From Epinephelus fuscoguttatus (taxonomy: Eukaryota; Chordata; Actinopteri; Perciformes; Serranidae), in contig NC_064763.1 of the NCBI RefSeq assembly GCF_011397635.1, positions 26,797,437-26,861,436 on the forward strand: a stretch of 64,000 nt of DNA, in the 5' to 3' direction. The notes below the pieces were generated by a model. That model searched no databases and was not told where the DNA came from. It saw only the letters and a list, made by a program, of their open reading frames with translations. Made by a program: the position numbers and the translations under genes. Of the stretch, positions 25,501 to 36,785 are shown one piece after another (the stretch's first letter is position 1; every line of letters begins with the position of its first letter).

Positions 25501-28500
25501 ACACAGCTATATCTCTCATTTAATGACAAAACACAATTCAAACATCTTTCACTGAATAAAAAAGAATGGACATTGTGTTTTCTCCAGCATAAATATACGA
25601 ATTATTCAACTGGCCCAGATACTGTTACTCAAGAGCATAGCATTGGGTGGGTACATGTATCTACCAATATCCAGCAACTGCTTAATTGTGCTAAGCAATG
25701 ACTTTGAACAAAAACTTTAAATATAACTTGTTGTCCATCAGTGTCTAGTCAAGGGTATGCAAATAGTTAACAGATCTCGTTTTCTACTACAAGTCCTGCC
25801 TCCCTAACCCAATATCACTAATAGGATTGGCTTTGCTGTTTCTTGTTAACGTGTGACAGACTGTAGCTACATGTGGCTCCGCCAGCTAGATATGCATCCT
25901 GTGACCGGTAGCTCTGTGTCACTGCATGTGCTTCCCACTGAAGAGCTTGGGGAAGCAGCTGTGAGCTGGACTTTACTGGAGGTGGTGGAGTTCACATTTA
26001 AGTGGACAATAAGCCACACAATGAAGAGATTTATGCCTGATCATAAGGGTTTTCTGTTTTGGTTTTCCCCCTTTCATGAGGAGCAGCGCACAGCCACTTT
26101 TAACTGTCTCATTCAGAGAGCTCCAAACATGGCTGTGTCTTTTAGACAGTCTGACGGGGATGCTACCATATGAGCAGAGCAATCACGTAATGCACAGCAA
26201 ACTGTAGAAAACCAAGAAAATATCATTACTTTTCTTAAGATTGTTCGACTTTATTTTCAAAATAGAACACAGATATTTGGGATATGTTTTAAATGCGTAG
26301 AATCTTGCAGGCCAATCAAAGCATTTTCTAACTGATCAGGATTGACTGTACTCAGTTACATAGAGGATCTGATCCTTTGTTTAACGTCAGCTGTCACACA
26401 GGTGCTTTCACTTGCAAAGCTTTCATGATGAGACACATGGAGTGCAGCTGTCTCCAACTCTCTGCTCTCCTTTTCTCCTTCACTCTGCTGAGCTCCCGTG
26501 TGTGTGTGTAAGAGCAGGGGCTGAGCCCCACCCACGGGGAAACACAACACACCATAACCGACAACAAAAAGCAGTTCGAGATTGTTTATTTATGTTTTTA
26601 CCAAAATTATGAGCACTAATTTAATATCAGCTCAGTATATTGCATTTATGGTGCATGGCGTTTCACCACGGGCAGAGCTGTGCAGAAGCTACGACAAACA
26701 AACACACTCACCATGCGACTACAAATTGTAACAAAAGCGCCGAGAGCAAAAAGCACATGAGAGTTTTATATTGATGTAGCCTGATGTGCACAAAAGATGT
26801 AAGATAAATGAAAATAAACTCTGAATGAAATACGGTTCACTCAGGTAACTCAGGCAAAGGCTGCACTGAAGCAACAAACACTGGAGAATAAGCGGCTCTC
26901 TTAAAGGAACAGAGACATTCCCTCAAGACAGCAACAAGGCCAAGAAGACTTTTTCTTAATGCACTGCAGAGCAATTCAGTTGTCAATCATATACATTGGA
27001 TTGATTTTAATTACTTTAATGTGCCTGAAGTGTTCACTGTGCTGTACTAACTTAGAAAACAGAAGCATTGGATGGGGACTCGATATTGGCAAATACTCAG
27101 TAGTAGATTACTTGGATCAGGATCAGGGGCAAAAAAACATGATCGGGACAATTCTACTTTCCAGTAAAGCAAAATTATAAGGCCTCTAACTCAACCTAAA
27201 GCTTCAAAAAGCTATCCTTTTTTTTTTTTTTACCACATCACAGCTATTATTGTAACACCTAGCTCCCCTGCTGGGTCGACTCCAGCTCGTCCATAACTCT
27301 GCAGCCAGACTTTTAACAGAACAAAGACATAAATCATACATTACATTGATTCTTTCAACTGGCTGTGACTGATTGTTTCAGACTTTAGTCTTGATTTACA
27401 GGGTATTACGACACCAGGGCCCTGTGTACTTAGAATACTTTGGAACAGCCTTCTTTAAGTTAATCTTTCTAATGTAATAATTATACATCAAAGCGAAGAC
27501 AAGTGAGGAGAAGTAGGCATAAAAACATTGTATAAACACTTTCTAAGTTAGAGAAAGCAACAAGTTCATTTAGAATCTGATCTGCAGACCATGACCAACT
27601 CTGGAGTGCAAAGGGACTCGTAGGGCCTAATGTTAGAAACGGCATCATATGTCTGAATAACATAAGAAAATCCTCCAACAATGAGCCAAATAAGGGTCAA
27701 CCACAGACTGAGCCTGTGCCAGGACAGAAAGCCAATCAGCTCTGAGATACAGTGAAGAATCAGGGTCTTTGCAATTTTAAAATCTCTCTAAAGGCAAAAA
27801 AGGGAAGGCAAATTTATCTCTACAGCACATTTCATACCCAAAGGCAACCCAAAGTGCTGCACAGATTAGTCAAGTCAAAGTTCATTGTAGCCCAATTACA
27901 AAGCATGCCTCAAAGGGCTTTATAAATGGTTATTCCAATTTCAATTTGATCTATAAAGTTCAATATCACAAATCACAATTAGCCTTCCTCACAGGAAAAA
28001 CTGCCCCCCGGAAAACACTTTAACAGGGAGAAAAACACTGAGAGACACACTGGGAAACAGATTGATTCATATAGTTCAACTTCTCATAAACCAGGAGACC
28101 AATTTCTCACAAAACTGTACTTTTAAATTTCAATTAATTAAAGGTATTTTTTACTGTCTTACTTGGTTCTCTCTTACACTTAAGTTCTGGGCTCCTTATA
28201 CTGCAATAGGTTTGCTTTGCTGCCTCCTAAAACCTGCATCATTTAAAAGAATATGTTGATGAATTTGCTGGTGTCATAGGTTACATTGAGCTATGTAATT
28301 CACAATGAATTTCAATGCATTATGATTTGTTTTAAACTGATTTATAGGACACAAAATGCATTTTTTTTTACAGAGAAAATGCCCAACATGTTAGTGCTGA
28401 GCTAGTTTCTCATCACCCTGAAAGATAAAAACTTGCAAACAAAGCCTCAATTACATTATGATGATCAGAATTTATTATCTCCCTACTTTAATAGATTTGC

Positions 28501-30421
28501 TTGGTCTGGTTTTATAATATAAATCTGCAGAGAAAGCATTTAATATGCAAAAATGTATCCGGTATAAGGTACATTGTGCATGTTCTATGCATGCAAAAAT
28601 ACACACGCAAAAGCTTGGAAGTGTAGAAAGCCCTTTTAAACCCATCTGCACTGCTGACATCAATCATTAAAAATACGACCAACATCATCTCATGATGCCG
28701 AGTACGATCCGAGCTACATGTGTTTCATTATATTAATAAGTTTAATAGTTTTGTATTAGAGCAGGAGTTCACTGCACCCACTTTTATAAACCGTTGTGTG
28801 CAGGTTGTCTGGAGGGAAGAAGGCCAGCAGTGGAAGTAGATTACAGCATTTAGGATATTAAAGTGCATCTGCATTATAGTCCGGTTGCTGCAGTACAAAT
28901 GGACAGCTCACAGTTACAAAATCCTATGCTGAAATATCTTGTAGATTCAGTTTTTAAACCTCCATACGTATAAGAAAGACCTTCAGTAGTTTAACTTTTT
29001 CATCAGTTTTGATTTATTATTAAATGCTTCATAGGAAACTATTGTTAATGTATGACCCTGACTGTGCCACAATGCTAGAGAAATGCTTCATGTGATTCAT
29101 GTTAAACTGAGAGTTTATCTGAGACAACATTTGCTGTTTCGAGGACATTTCTGTGATAATTTGAGTTCTGGTTTCATCAGGTTCAGCCTTATATTTAAAA
29201 AAAAATGATCTGTAACATTCTGCCAATTCTCAGTTTGACAACATTTGCTAATCAGCAATCTTTGCTTTGACACTGACAATCAGCTTCAGCCTCCTCTTCA
29301 GTTTCTCCAAACATCTAATATTTACACCAAATAAGCACTTGCATTATTAAAATGCATCACACCTGTGTAAATTCATCTCAATCACCCAGTAAAATGTCAA
29401 ATTACAAATAAAACATGTCACTGAACTTATGGTAGACTTTTCAACATTTGGTAGAGAAGATTTTCGCACACTTACATCTATGCAGTATTTCACTTAACTG
29501 TTGAGATTTTGGTCTATCAGACTATCAGACCTTCATCACAGCATACGTTTGCTCTGAAGAAGGTCTGGTATTCCGAAAACTCAAAAACCTTGCCAAGACT
29601 AGGCTGGGTAGAGCAGTGGTTGTCCTGACCTTTGACCTTTCAACATTTACCACCTTGTTTTTACATTATACTGCTAAATCAATTTCAATGAAATGTTGCT
29701 GGTAATTCTAACCTCGCTGGCATTTTAGATTTCCTCAAAAACATATTAGCCCATGCAAAGTAAATCCATGAACATAGTAGACGATTGGGTTACAACATAA
29801 AAACTGAAAAAGCAATTTGGATGCAGAATGAAATGTCTGTAGCTCCACAACTGGATGGGGACAAAACTTTATTTTCACATTAATATAACACTTTTATAAC
29901 TAGAACAGCTGATTGATCACATTTTCTGAAATGTGCTGAAAAGACTGATACCACTCTCATATAATGAGAGTTAAAGTTACAGCTAACATCTGTTAGCTTA
30001 GCTTAGCACAATCACTGCAAACAGGCAGCCTGGCTTTGTCCAACATTAGCAGATAATAAAGAAAGAAAACAAGTGTATTTCCAAAAATGTTGAGCTATGC
30101 CTTTAAAGAGAGTTCTATGGGAGAAGATCTGTGGTGCATTAATGGCTCCTCGCCATTCTGTCCATACATAAAAACATGCTCAGTAAATACAGAAAAGATT
30201 CAAGTCAGTCTGTAATTTCTACCAACGCTGCCTTGTATTAGGAGGATAAAATGCCTTTCACTTGTTTCTGTATCTATTTCTTTGTCTCAACACACTATCC
30301 TCTAAATACAAACACACACATGTATCCCACTGAGAGACCCCCGCCCTCCACTGAGCTCTGCTGCTGAGCTGATTAGGGGCTTTAGATGAGGGCAGAGCAG
30401 ACAGAGAGCCTACCTCACTGT

Positions 30422-30471
<50 letters not shown>

Positions 30472-31430
30472 TTCATATCTCATTGGTGCCCCACATCTCT
30501 CCCACCTTCCTCTCTTCCGCTGTGTCCATTCACATTCTTCTATTGTTTAAACCATGGGAAATGACCTCACCAGCCCTCATGACAAAAATCTATAAACAGC
30601 AGCCCACTGGAGAGACACCACCATGGGAACATGACAAAACAATAGCAATATTGTTTCACACTTGAATGTGTAACATGCAAAACAGCAAGAGCATCACAGC
30701 GTGCTGCTGGGCTCTTTGTTCGTATCCTGAGTGGATATCCTCCATTTTTCTTCATCATTCTCATTATGTGACGAGCCATTTTTAACCTTTTCTCATGTGC
30801 GTGAGAGCTCAACAGAGAAACAGTGGCCCGTTTTGCTGTGGGCTTTCTGGGCAAAAACCTAAGATATGATACTTCTTTTAATTTAACTTTTCTTTAAGCA
30901 AGAAATTCTCTTTGAGATCAAGACAGTGTGTTCTGGCCACTGTATGAAGTTCACTATGTTCATTATTCTTAGTTTGCTCATAGCGCTAACACAAACTTGA
31001 TGATGTCACTAAATGAAAGCGTCACCAAAGTCACTGCAATTCATCCCAAGAGAGACATGAATGTGTACACCAAAGTATTAGGGTATAAAGGTAGGAACAA
31101 CATTGTTGCCATCAGGTGTTGCACCCTGGAAGGGCAAAAGGTTTTTGACTGCTGTGGTTGTGGAACGTGCGCAACGTGCTTAAAGCTGTGTGTTCAGTTT
31201 GGATAAGATAAAGAAATAGACATTTATTCAACCTATGTTTTGGTTGCTCTGCAACTGGTCCTGCACACACCGGTGACACAGACCTGGTTGAAAACTGGCA
31301 AAGTATCCCTATAAGACGAATTATTGGAAGCCAAAAATATCACCCTCAGTGTGGAGCCAGAGGAAAAGTCATGGGATCACCAAATTCAGTCAGCATTCTG
31401 TCAAAAAGTTGAGATACTTTAGTCCAAGTG

Positions 31431-31481
<51 letters not shown>

Positions 31482-34400
31482 TGAAGACTACCATACATAC
31501 ATTAAGTCATGCTGCTAGCATGGCTAAAAATATTAAAGACCAGTCGAACGCAAAACCCATAACCAGCAGCCATAAATCAACAGATATTTGGACAGGATTA
31601 AGTCCTTTTAAAATGTACTCCTGATCATTTTAAACAGGGAAACCTAAATCTGCAACTTTTGTTCATGGATAAAAAAAGAACCTGAACCAAAAATTACGAT
31701 CAGCTTATTTACAGAGGTTAGTGTTTGGCCAAATTAAAGAGAAAACTGAAATAGAAAGCAGAGAGAAAATCAAAGCGCCAACTGTTTTGTCACAGTGGCA
31801 CCAAGTCAGTATTTTAGGTGTTTACAAGTATGAGTTGGACATAATTATCTACAATGGTGCTGTTAGTAAAGATCACCACATTAAACTGCAACGTTTCAGT
31901 GCTGAACAAACCACATTTACCTTCAGCCACCAGAAGGCCACACAGATGCTAAAAAACTGACCTCTTGCAACAGACGAGAAAATGAAAAAGCACAGTGAGA
32001 GAAAGAGAAGAGGACGGATTAACTGTTTAATCTTTAGGCCATCAAATCTGTGATTGATCGGGGATTACACACTGTGTTTGTGTCTTTGGCCCTGTGATTT
32101 ACAGCGCAGGGAAACCTGATGCAGAATGAAGACCGACTGACACACACACAAAAACACACACAGTGCTCTGAGTAAAACCTCGCCATTGCATAACTACGTG
32201 CAGCCTGAAAGTGACAGAGGTTCAGCTGGTTTGTGATACAACTGCACAGCAATACCTGTGACTGGGCTGTTATTTCACATAGCAGTTGACAGACTGCAGT
32301 GTGACAGCAAACTTCACCAACAATGGAAACTGACTTTTGGACATCCACTTCAAATCATGTATTTCCCTCTTGATTTTTGCCTGATTAAAATGAGAAATCA
32401 CTTTCTCTCTTCTCATTTTCCACTAAATCGATTATAATCTCTCTTTGTTTTTGATTGGGATTCGTGCACACGCGCATGGATACACGTGCGTGTTTGTGTG
32501 GGTGTGTAATCTGTGGCACTGTAGGAACGTGGAGTGTGCACTTGGCCGGTGTTCAGCAGGCAGCTCACAGGATTATGATGACTGCTGCTGCGTCTGTCTT
32601 TTGGGACATGAGAGGAGAATAAAAACCCAAGGGAGAGAGGAGATGGAGAGAAATAAATAAAATATCTGTGGAGGAAGATCAATTGATTGAGAGACAATGA
32701 AGGGGGAAAAGACTTTAAACAGGCTGACTCTGGAGAGGGAGGCGCACAAAGAAAAGACAAACAAAAGAGGAAGAGGACAGAATGGCTGTGTGCTTGTGCT
32801 GGATTATTTCTTTGGGGTAGCTTCTGTGTGTTCCAGCTGCGGACGGTGGATTATGCAAAAATTCATGAGCATGCCGGCCTGTCAGTCTCAGTCAGCCTTT
32901 TTTGTGTCTTCCTGCAGTGAAGGATTGCAAACTCACATGTGAAAACATATCAGTGATTGCCTGTGACAACCTGCTGGGGCACCCGACAGAGGCTGACAGA
33001 CTCTGAGTGTGCACCAGCCAGGGGAAGACAGACACACTGCAGCAACAGTCGGCAGGCAGGGACTTGGCAGTGATCATGTTGTTATACCCTTCCTGCTCCC
33101 TGTGCAGCTCTAATCCACTGCTCTGTCCTTCAACATGACAATCCCACACATGGCGTGGACTCACAATCAGTAATAACACATACACACGTATGCACACCAG
33201 CAAATTACTGCTCAGCTAACACATGGGGGGGTTACCACTGACTGAGTGAAAAAAGCAATCACAGCAGATGTCACAGCAGCTAAACACATCCGTATGCCGC
33301 CACAATCGCTTTTGTCATTACGTAATATGTATACCATCACCCCCCTTTTTATTACACCGCCACAAGACCGATGCCGGCTGCATGTTTGGCCCCAGCTTAG
33401 TGTGATTACACAGCTGCACCTGTTACAATGAGGCAAGAGTGAGTCCATTCATACACACACACACACACACTGTAAGATATGGGGATGCCATCTGAAGGGG
33501 CGGACACATCTTAGTGTGATTACACCAGTGCACCTACTGAAAGAAGGCAAGATTGACAACTGTGTAGGGTTGACTGAAAGATGTAAGAAGCTGCTGAAAT
33601 GGTCTAATTTGGCTTATGCACAGGAGTAAAAGTCACATAGTTTAAGAGTTTAGTTTAAATCATTTGGATATAAAGTTTATGAAGTTTGATGCTCCTACAC
33701 CTGTCACAGTTGCATCGAATACAACAAAATTGGCACTAACATGCTGAGCAACATACTGAGCTGACATATTTAAAGGACCTTAAACCTACAGCAGTGTTTA
33801 TCAACTTCCAGCCCGGGCCAGATTTGGTCCACAATACAATGCTGGGTGGCCCATCTACCATTTGTAATTCAAAATGTAAATAACTTGATTCATGCTGGGA
33901 ATCCTCTTGTGTGTTTTGAATGTAAATAAGGTGCCAGAGTGCATAAAAAAGAATTGAAATAGTGCTCTTATTATCAAAAAAAGAGAAGAAAGAAAGTGCA
34001 ACAGGAAGATCCACTGGACCCCCCTGACAGTGGCCCCCACAAAGCCCCAAATATCCTCAAATCCTAGAGACGCCCCTGCTTACACCTGACCTGGATTTGC
34101 CTCAGCAAACATCGAAAGGTTGCAAGCATCAAATTAATTTATTACATATACTGATAAATATTATATATATTGTTTTTTACCTGCCCCCCCTGACATTTTG
34201 AAAAGTGGTCAAAGCAGGTTGAGTGTCCCTAGCCTTCATTATATTCAGAATTAACTTAATCTTAAAAAATAATGAAAAAAAAAAATCATCACGTTCACCC
34301 TATGTAGGGTTGATAAGTTTGAACTAATGGCTTTAGTGATAGCTGATAAATCATTTATTGATCCTTCACAGGTCAGTTGTAAGTCATCAAGAAGAACACC

Positions 34401-35043
34401 TGGGTTACAAAGATGTGAAAAATCTTACTACCATCACAATCTGGCAACCCAAAAGCTGTTTGCATTAATGGCTTATAACAAATTATAAAACTGTGGTAAA
34501 TAACTATTAATAATTAATTTAGAAATTACAACATATAAGCCCTTTATCAAGAGTGGCTATTCAGAAACCGGTATTCATTTCTTGATTTTAAAATTTGCTC
34601 TTATATTAAGTTGTGATTAAAATGATGTGGGTGATGATATGCCTTTTAATTAACACTTAAATGACATGTAATACTGTTGTAAAATCAAATTGATCAAAAT
34701 AATAGCAGAAGTAGAAACATGTTTAAACTACCACGCTCGTGACAGTACAAAGTACAGAAGGTTATGAAGCAACCACCTATTTGATCCAATTTATATCTAT
34801 AATGCTGTGGTTTCTACTTTGAAATGATCCATGTTCCTTTTACTTTTCGACCTCCCCATTGTGTCTGCACCTCTTCCTTTGTGATTGGTATAGATTTACT
34901 GAAAGAGAAATCAATCATGTCACCTGGACTCACACCGCCACAGTCCCATCACTATTACTTAACAGGTGCTGAGGAAAGCAGAGCAGCCTACCTGGAATAA
35001 CACAAATTGTCATCAGGAATATCCAAAATCCAGTGCTGTCCAT
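7513..35043 (-). CDS. nectin1: Nectin-1, complete ten-exon gene with a beta/HIgR-like membrane segment
   Basis: Ca-independent Ig-like adhesion protein of adherens junctions; the predicted product is 501 aa. Coding exons: 34992-35043, 20779-20891, 15261-15519, 13615-13732, 13258-13439, 13039-13156, 12647-12798, 12403-12535, 12249-12309, 7513-7830. All have GT/AG sites and the phases join. The signal peptide is MDSTGFWIFLMTICVIP. The V domain (about 18-141) shows VDLRCRF, VTWQKLVNGTKQNV and YICEYTTFPAGNREN. D2 (about 142-241) has VATCISANGKPP and LTCVTSY. D3 (about 242-331) has DGYDGNWYLNRENV, YVCDATNSIGTRS. The single TM is at about 343-366. The tail of about 135 aa ends KEQYV, which fits the E/A-x-Y-V afadin PDZ motif. 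The sequence EKPLPQ before the TM and PDDIQ after it recall the human beta (HIgR) isoform. Neighbouring thy1 supports nectin-1 over nectin-2, -3 or -4. The teleost a/b paralogue is not resolved. Confidence 0.9.
7994..8051. repeat. Perfect 21-bp inverted repeat (hairpin)
   Basis: Arms at 7994-8014 and 8031-8051 are exact reverse complements (the left arm begins AACGGAGAGAGG), separated by a 16-base loop. It lies in nectin1 intron 9, about 160 bases upstream of the last exon on the minus strand. Both arms are GC-rich. It may be the core of a small fold-back element. Confidence 0.9.
8052..12248. other. nectin1 intron 9, no recognisable feature
   Basis: About 4.2 kb of A/T-rich intron between the tail exons. 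I looked on the minus strand for an alternative membrane/tail exon of the nectin-1 alpha type (basic stop-transfer cluster, acidic Glu run, EWYV end) and saw none. No repeats with recognisable ends were found. Confidence 0.5.
13733..15260. other. nectin1 intron 3, no recognisable feature
   Basis: Intron between the V-domain and D2 exons. It holds a short A-run near 15057-15069 and A/T-rich unique-looking sequence. No repeat or exon is supported. Confidence 0.5.
16310..18011. mobile_element. TTAA-flanked DNA element, nested
   Basis: TTAA at 16306-16309 and 18012-18015 flank ends AGGAGCAATAAGCGAAAT and its reverse complement, an exact 18-bp inverted repeat. TTAA targets are typical of piggyBac-like elements. 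The element carries a short ORF (16532-16798). A region at about 17160-17520 is built of repeated and inverted GCTAACGTTAGC-like units with GGCTCCCGG blocks. No transposase is recognisable. Confidence 0.75.
16532..16798 (+). CDS. Small transposon-borne ORF, 88 aa, basic N-terminus plus conserved helical motif
   Basis: The frame runs from ATG at 16532 and reads a Lys/Arg-rich segment (KKQRLLAKKLSDKERDR) followed by IGLAFPRWRALQELKG and SDSELALLLLDRY. Phrases of the kind GxAFxRWRxL...SDxELAxxLLDxY recur, as I remember them, in many uncharacterised teleost repeat-derived proteins. A plausible splice donor (GACAG then GTACAA, near 16763) lies inside the final Tyr codon region, so this may be a first exon. 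Function is unknown, and it is probably not expressed as a host gene. Confidence 0.45.
   Translation: MAARIFKMKWQRAERPPEDDQDPTLPLKKQRLLAKKLSDKERDRTRITIGLAFPRWRALQELKGLQSDSELALLLLDRYNIKSNVCFN
18270..19030. mobile_element. Harbinger-like element, nested, with 3-bp TTA target duplication
   Basis: TTA at 18267-18269 and 19031-19033 flanks imperfect inverted ends (AGCCCAGAGTACACAGTG against AGCCTCCTACAGACTGTG on the opposite strand). A TWA target and a MADF/Myb-like remnant inside both fit PIF/Harbinger. It lies inside the outer hAT-like element. Confidence 0.65.
18579..18738 (+). pseudogene. MADF/Myb-like domain remnant of a Harbinger-type transposon
   Basis: From ATG at 18579 the frame reads a MADF-like start (VWESSKEENLVELWQQKSCL). 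After an extra 4 bases (TAGC near 18665) it continues in another frame with YDVSSNSKYEAWEEIAAEL. The spacing of Trp, LVELW, LYD and the AW..IA block is that of MADF domains, the DNA-binding partner protein of Harbinger transposons. The frameshift brings an immediate stop, so this is a relic. Confidence 0.6.
19998..20455 (+). mobile_element. LINE 3' fragment with reverse-transcriptase remnant
   Basis: The frame shows RTPCVYAEGHTSEFLE then KGVPQDSILGP (the RT motif usually GVPQGSxLGP), followed after frame breaks by KYLGIWIDNKLSFN and later C-terminal scraps. It ends in an A-rich tail with TAAATAAA repeats near 20413-20450. It is 5' truncated and decayed, in nectin1 intron 2. Confidence 0.65.
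21492..21870 (-). mobile_element. tRNA-like SINE insertion with 14-bp target-site duplication
   Basis: On the minus strand it begins with a GGGTGGCACGGTGGTGTGG head, has a B-box-like GGTTCGATCCC and ends in a TGAATGAATGA tail. It is flanked by identical 14-base copies of CATATGAAAATCCT at 21478-21491 and 21871-21884. Such a duplication is the mark of target-primed retrotransposition. The repeat body is very common in teleosts. Confidence 0.85.
22298..22570 (+). repeat. Dispersed repeat, copy 1 of 3
   Basis: Begins TTATTTCCTTGTGC and ends near TCAGTGTCTGACGCC. It shares order and wording with 24858-25140 in the same orientation and, in part, with 41520-41880 in the opposite orientation (the block around CCGGTGTTTGTTG). 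No coding content; class unknown. Confidence 0.6.
24100..24312 (+). mobile_element. L2-type LINE 3' end
   Basis: Ends GAGTGCCATGAAAGGCGCCC, then AAATAAAATG and an (ATT)n tail, the usual 3' terminus of teleost L2/Maui LINEs. Only the untranslated 3' part is present. Confidence 0.65.
24858..25140 (+). repeat. Dispersed repeat, copy 2 of 3
   Basis: Diverged copy of 22298-22570, same orientation: TTATTTCCTTGTGC, GGTTTGTTGGACCC, GACTTTCCAGGTCCC and TCAGTGTCTGAATCC appear in the same order. No coding content. Confidence 0.6.
25330..25610 (+). mobile_element. LINE (L2-like) reverse-transcriptase fragment
   Basis: The plus strand reads SLICGVPQGSLLGPIPFSVY and, in the neighbouring frame, TSYADNTQLYL, the decayed RT motifs usually seen as GVPQGSxLGP and YADDTQLY. 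The second catalytic Asp is changed to Asn. It is truncated at both ends. Confidence 0.7.
25611..27796. other. nectin1 intron 1, no named feature
   Basis: A/T-rich intron. The longest plus-strand ORF (25853-26173) has no recognisable domain and biased composition is absent; I treat it as chance or old repeat. A T-run lies near 27219-27230. Confidence 0.4.
27797..28040. repeat. Retroelement 3' untranslated-type repeat fragment
   Basis: The phrases ACAGCACATTTCATAC, CAAAGTGCTGCACAG, TCACAAATCACAATT and AACTGCCCCCCGGAAAA follow in the order seen in a common teleost retroelement 3' region. It is decayed and has no coding sequence. Confidence 0.45.
28041..30423. other. nectin1 intron 1, no named feature
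   Basis: No exon or clear transposon. A short imperfect inverted repeat lies near 29527-29568 (AGACCTTCATCACAGC against GCTCTGAAGAAGGTCT). Confidence 0.4.
30424..30478. repeat. (CA)n microsatellite
   Basis: About 27 uninterrupted CA units in nectin1 intron 1. Confidence 0.98.
31433..31478. repeat. (AC)n microsatellite
   Basis: About 23 uninterrupted AC units in nectin1 intron 1, roughly 1 kb from the previous one. Confidence 0.98.
33785..34078 (-). repeat. hAT-like terminus fragment
   Basis: The right edge at 34078 reads, on the minus strand, CAGGGGCGTCTCTAGGATTT, a hAT-type end familiar from teleost repeats. The internal phrase GAATGTAAATAAGGTG with CAGAGTGCATAAAAAA recurs at 22228-22260. 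The matching second end was not found. Confidence 0.45.
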
Positions 35044-35199
35044 GCCCAAACCTCCGTTGCCAGCTTCTCGCTGTGGTTAAATTCCCAGTGTACACTTGTT
35101 TGACGCCTCCTGCCTCCCAGACTGAGCACACGGCAGCGGGTTCAGCTTCAGGTCTGCCTGTCAGGGTCCGGTCAGGTCTCCATGTATGCGACAAACAGA

Positions 35200-35226
35200 G
35201 CACACACACACATACACACACACACG
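35200..35226. repeat. Short CA-rich microsatellite
   Basis: Interrupted CA units just upstream of the nectin1 start codon, within its probable 5' UTR or promoter. The flank from about 35250 to 35560 is GC-richer than the surrounding intergenic DNA and is the likely promoter region of nectin1. Confidence 0.6.
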
Positions 35227-36173
35227 CTCCCTGGGATTCACAAAGATTTGTCAAACTTCACTCCGCAGCCTGTGTGTCACTTTTTCTTTTCTGCCACTCT
35301 AATTCCGACTTCCCTGTGAGAGGTGACGGAGCTGCAGCAGTCTCTGTCCGGCTGAGGCTTGGCGGGGATAAAGCAGCTTAACGCGTGGGCAGATTATTTC
35401 CGAGATAGACTACCCCCAGTCCCGACCGACTACTATCTATCTGTCAGTGTGTGTGCGGGCTGAGCTGAGCTGAGCAAGCCGGACACCGTCCGGTGTGAAC
35501 AGTTAGGGGAAAAAAGGCGCAGTAAGGCTATTTTTAATGAGCAGACTCAATAGATGCGATTAGGGGCCCAGACAGGGACGGAGCTACAGGAATTAGAGCT
35601 GGGTGACTGTGGTCCCCCACACATAACCACACATTGTGCTGTTGTACCTGATGCCTCCTCTCAATAATGAGCTTGGATCTATTGTTCTGCCTGGCTTTTC
35701 AACGAATGAATTGATAAATCAATAAATGAATGAATGAATGGATGATCATGCAGTGTTTGCTCTTGATTTAAAGGGAAATTTCGCTTTATTTCAATCCGTC
35801 TCCTATCGTCCTAAATTTGTTCCAAGTGACTAGTGACATAAAAATAATAGTTAGCATGTTAGCCGTTAGCCTAGATACAGCCGGGGTGCATAGTAGCGTC
35901 AGACCTGTTAAAACGTAAGTGAACGGGCATACTTCAAGTGCAAAGTTAGTCCACTAAACAAGCTTTTTTTTCCACAAAGACTGCCTCATATCGTTAGGAT
36001 AAATGTCAGAGAACATATAGAAAACGGCATGTAAATGTGTTGTCTTACCTTGCTGCCATGCTTTCCAAAGCGCGGCCGAAATATGGTGAGCTCTAGATAA
36101 AGCCCAGCTGGATACTACTCCAGGTCTCGTCCTCGGTCACATCCAGACCTTGAAAATAAGGCTGCAACCAGTC

Positions 36174-36374
36174 CTATTCCTTGCAACAGAGGAATTCCTC
36201 TTCTGTGGGCACTGGGGCACAGCATTCACAGGTACACCACCAATCTCCAGAGCTACGCAGCCTTGCAGCAGCCATTCCTCCTCTCTCGTCCTCTAACGTT
36301 ACCTGTTGCGCCTCTCTCTCTCCTCCTCCGTTCTTCAGTTTCACGAGGCTCTTCGTCAGTGTATTCTGGCTCAA
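36174..36374 (-). pseudogene. P2X7 intracellular-domain-like ORF, left half of palindromic element copy 1
   Basis: Reads [20 protein letters not shown] then FLCCKE and a stop. The pattern WWCxCxxC...CCxE resembles the cysteine-rich intracellular (ballast) domain of P2X7 receptors, which also occurs in many repeat-associated teleost proteins. After the TAG the same frame continues [15 protein letters not shown], so the stop probably replaced the Trp codon expected after CCKE. The N-terminal acidic segment lies in another frame. Confidence 0.6.
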
Positions 36375-36512
36375 ATAAATTGTTTACCATTTAGCTCTGC
36401 TTTCCAAAGCGCGGCCGAAATATCGCGAGAACAAGCAGCGACAGCTGGAAGGCAGAACCAGACAGTAGCCTGAAAAGTTCATTCATTTATTTTATGAAAG
36501 ATTTATAGAATA

Positions 36513-36785
36513 ATGGCTGACTTTTGCCAGACTTTGACTTTGTGGAGGAGGAATTTGATTTTGGAGAGTTTGATGGCTGACCTTATTTATTTGAGCCAGA
36601 ATACACTGAAGAAGAGCTTTGTGAAATTGAAGAACAGAGGAGGAGAGAGAGAGGTGCAACATGTAGAGGACGAGAGAGGAGGAATGGCTGCTGCAAGGCT
36701 GCGTAGCTCTGGAGATTGGTGGTGTACCTGTGAATGCTGTGCCCCAGTGCCCACAGAAGAGGAATGCCTCTGTTGCAAGGAATAG
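36513..36785 (+). pseudogene. P2X7 intracellular-domain-like ORF, right half of palindromic element copy 1
   Basis: Inverted partner of 36174-36374. It shares [20 protein letters not shown] and CCKE followed by TAG, then [10 protein letters not shown]. The start MADF is kept here, and in another frame EPEYTEEELCEIEEQRR is readable. The cysteine spacing is identical in both halves, so the inversion duplicated a single ancestral unit. Confidence 0.6.

Noticed and set aside
25853-26173. 106-aa plus-strand ORF
   Set aside because: No recognisable domain, no splice context and it lies within a nectin1 intron; probably chance or an old unnamed repeat.
30424-31478. CA tracts as a possible regulatory or CRISPR-like array
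   Set aside because: Plain dinucleotide microsatellites; no spacers or regular repeat structure.
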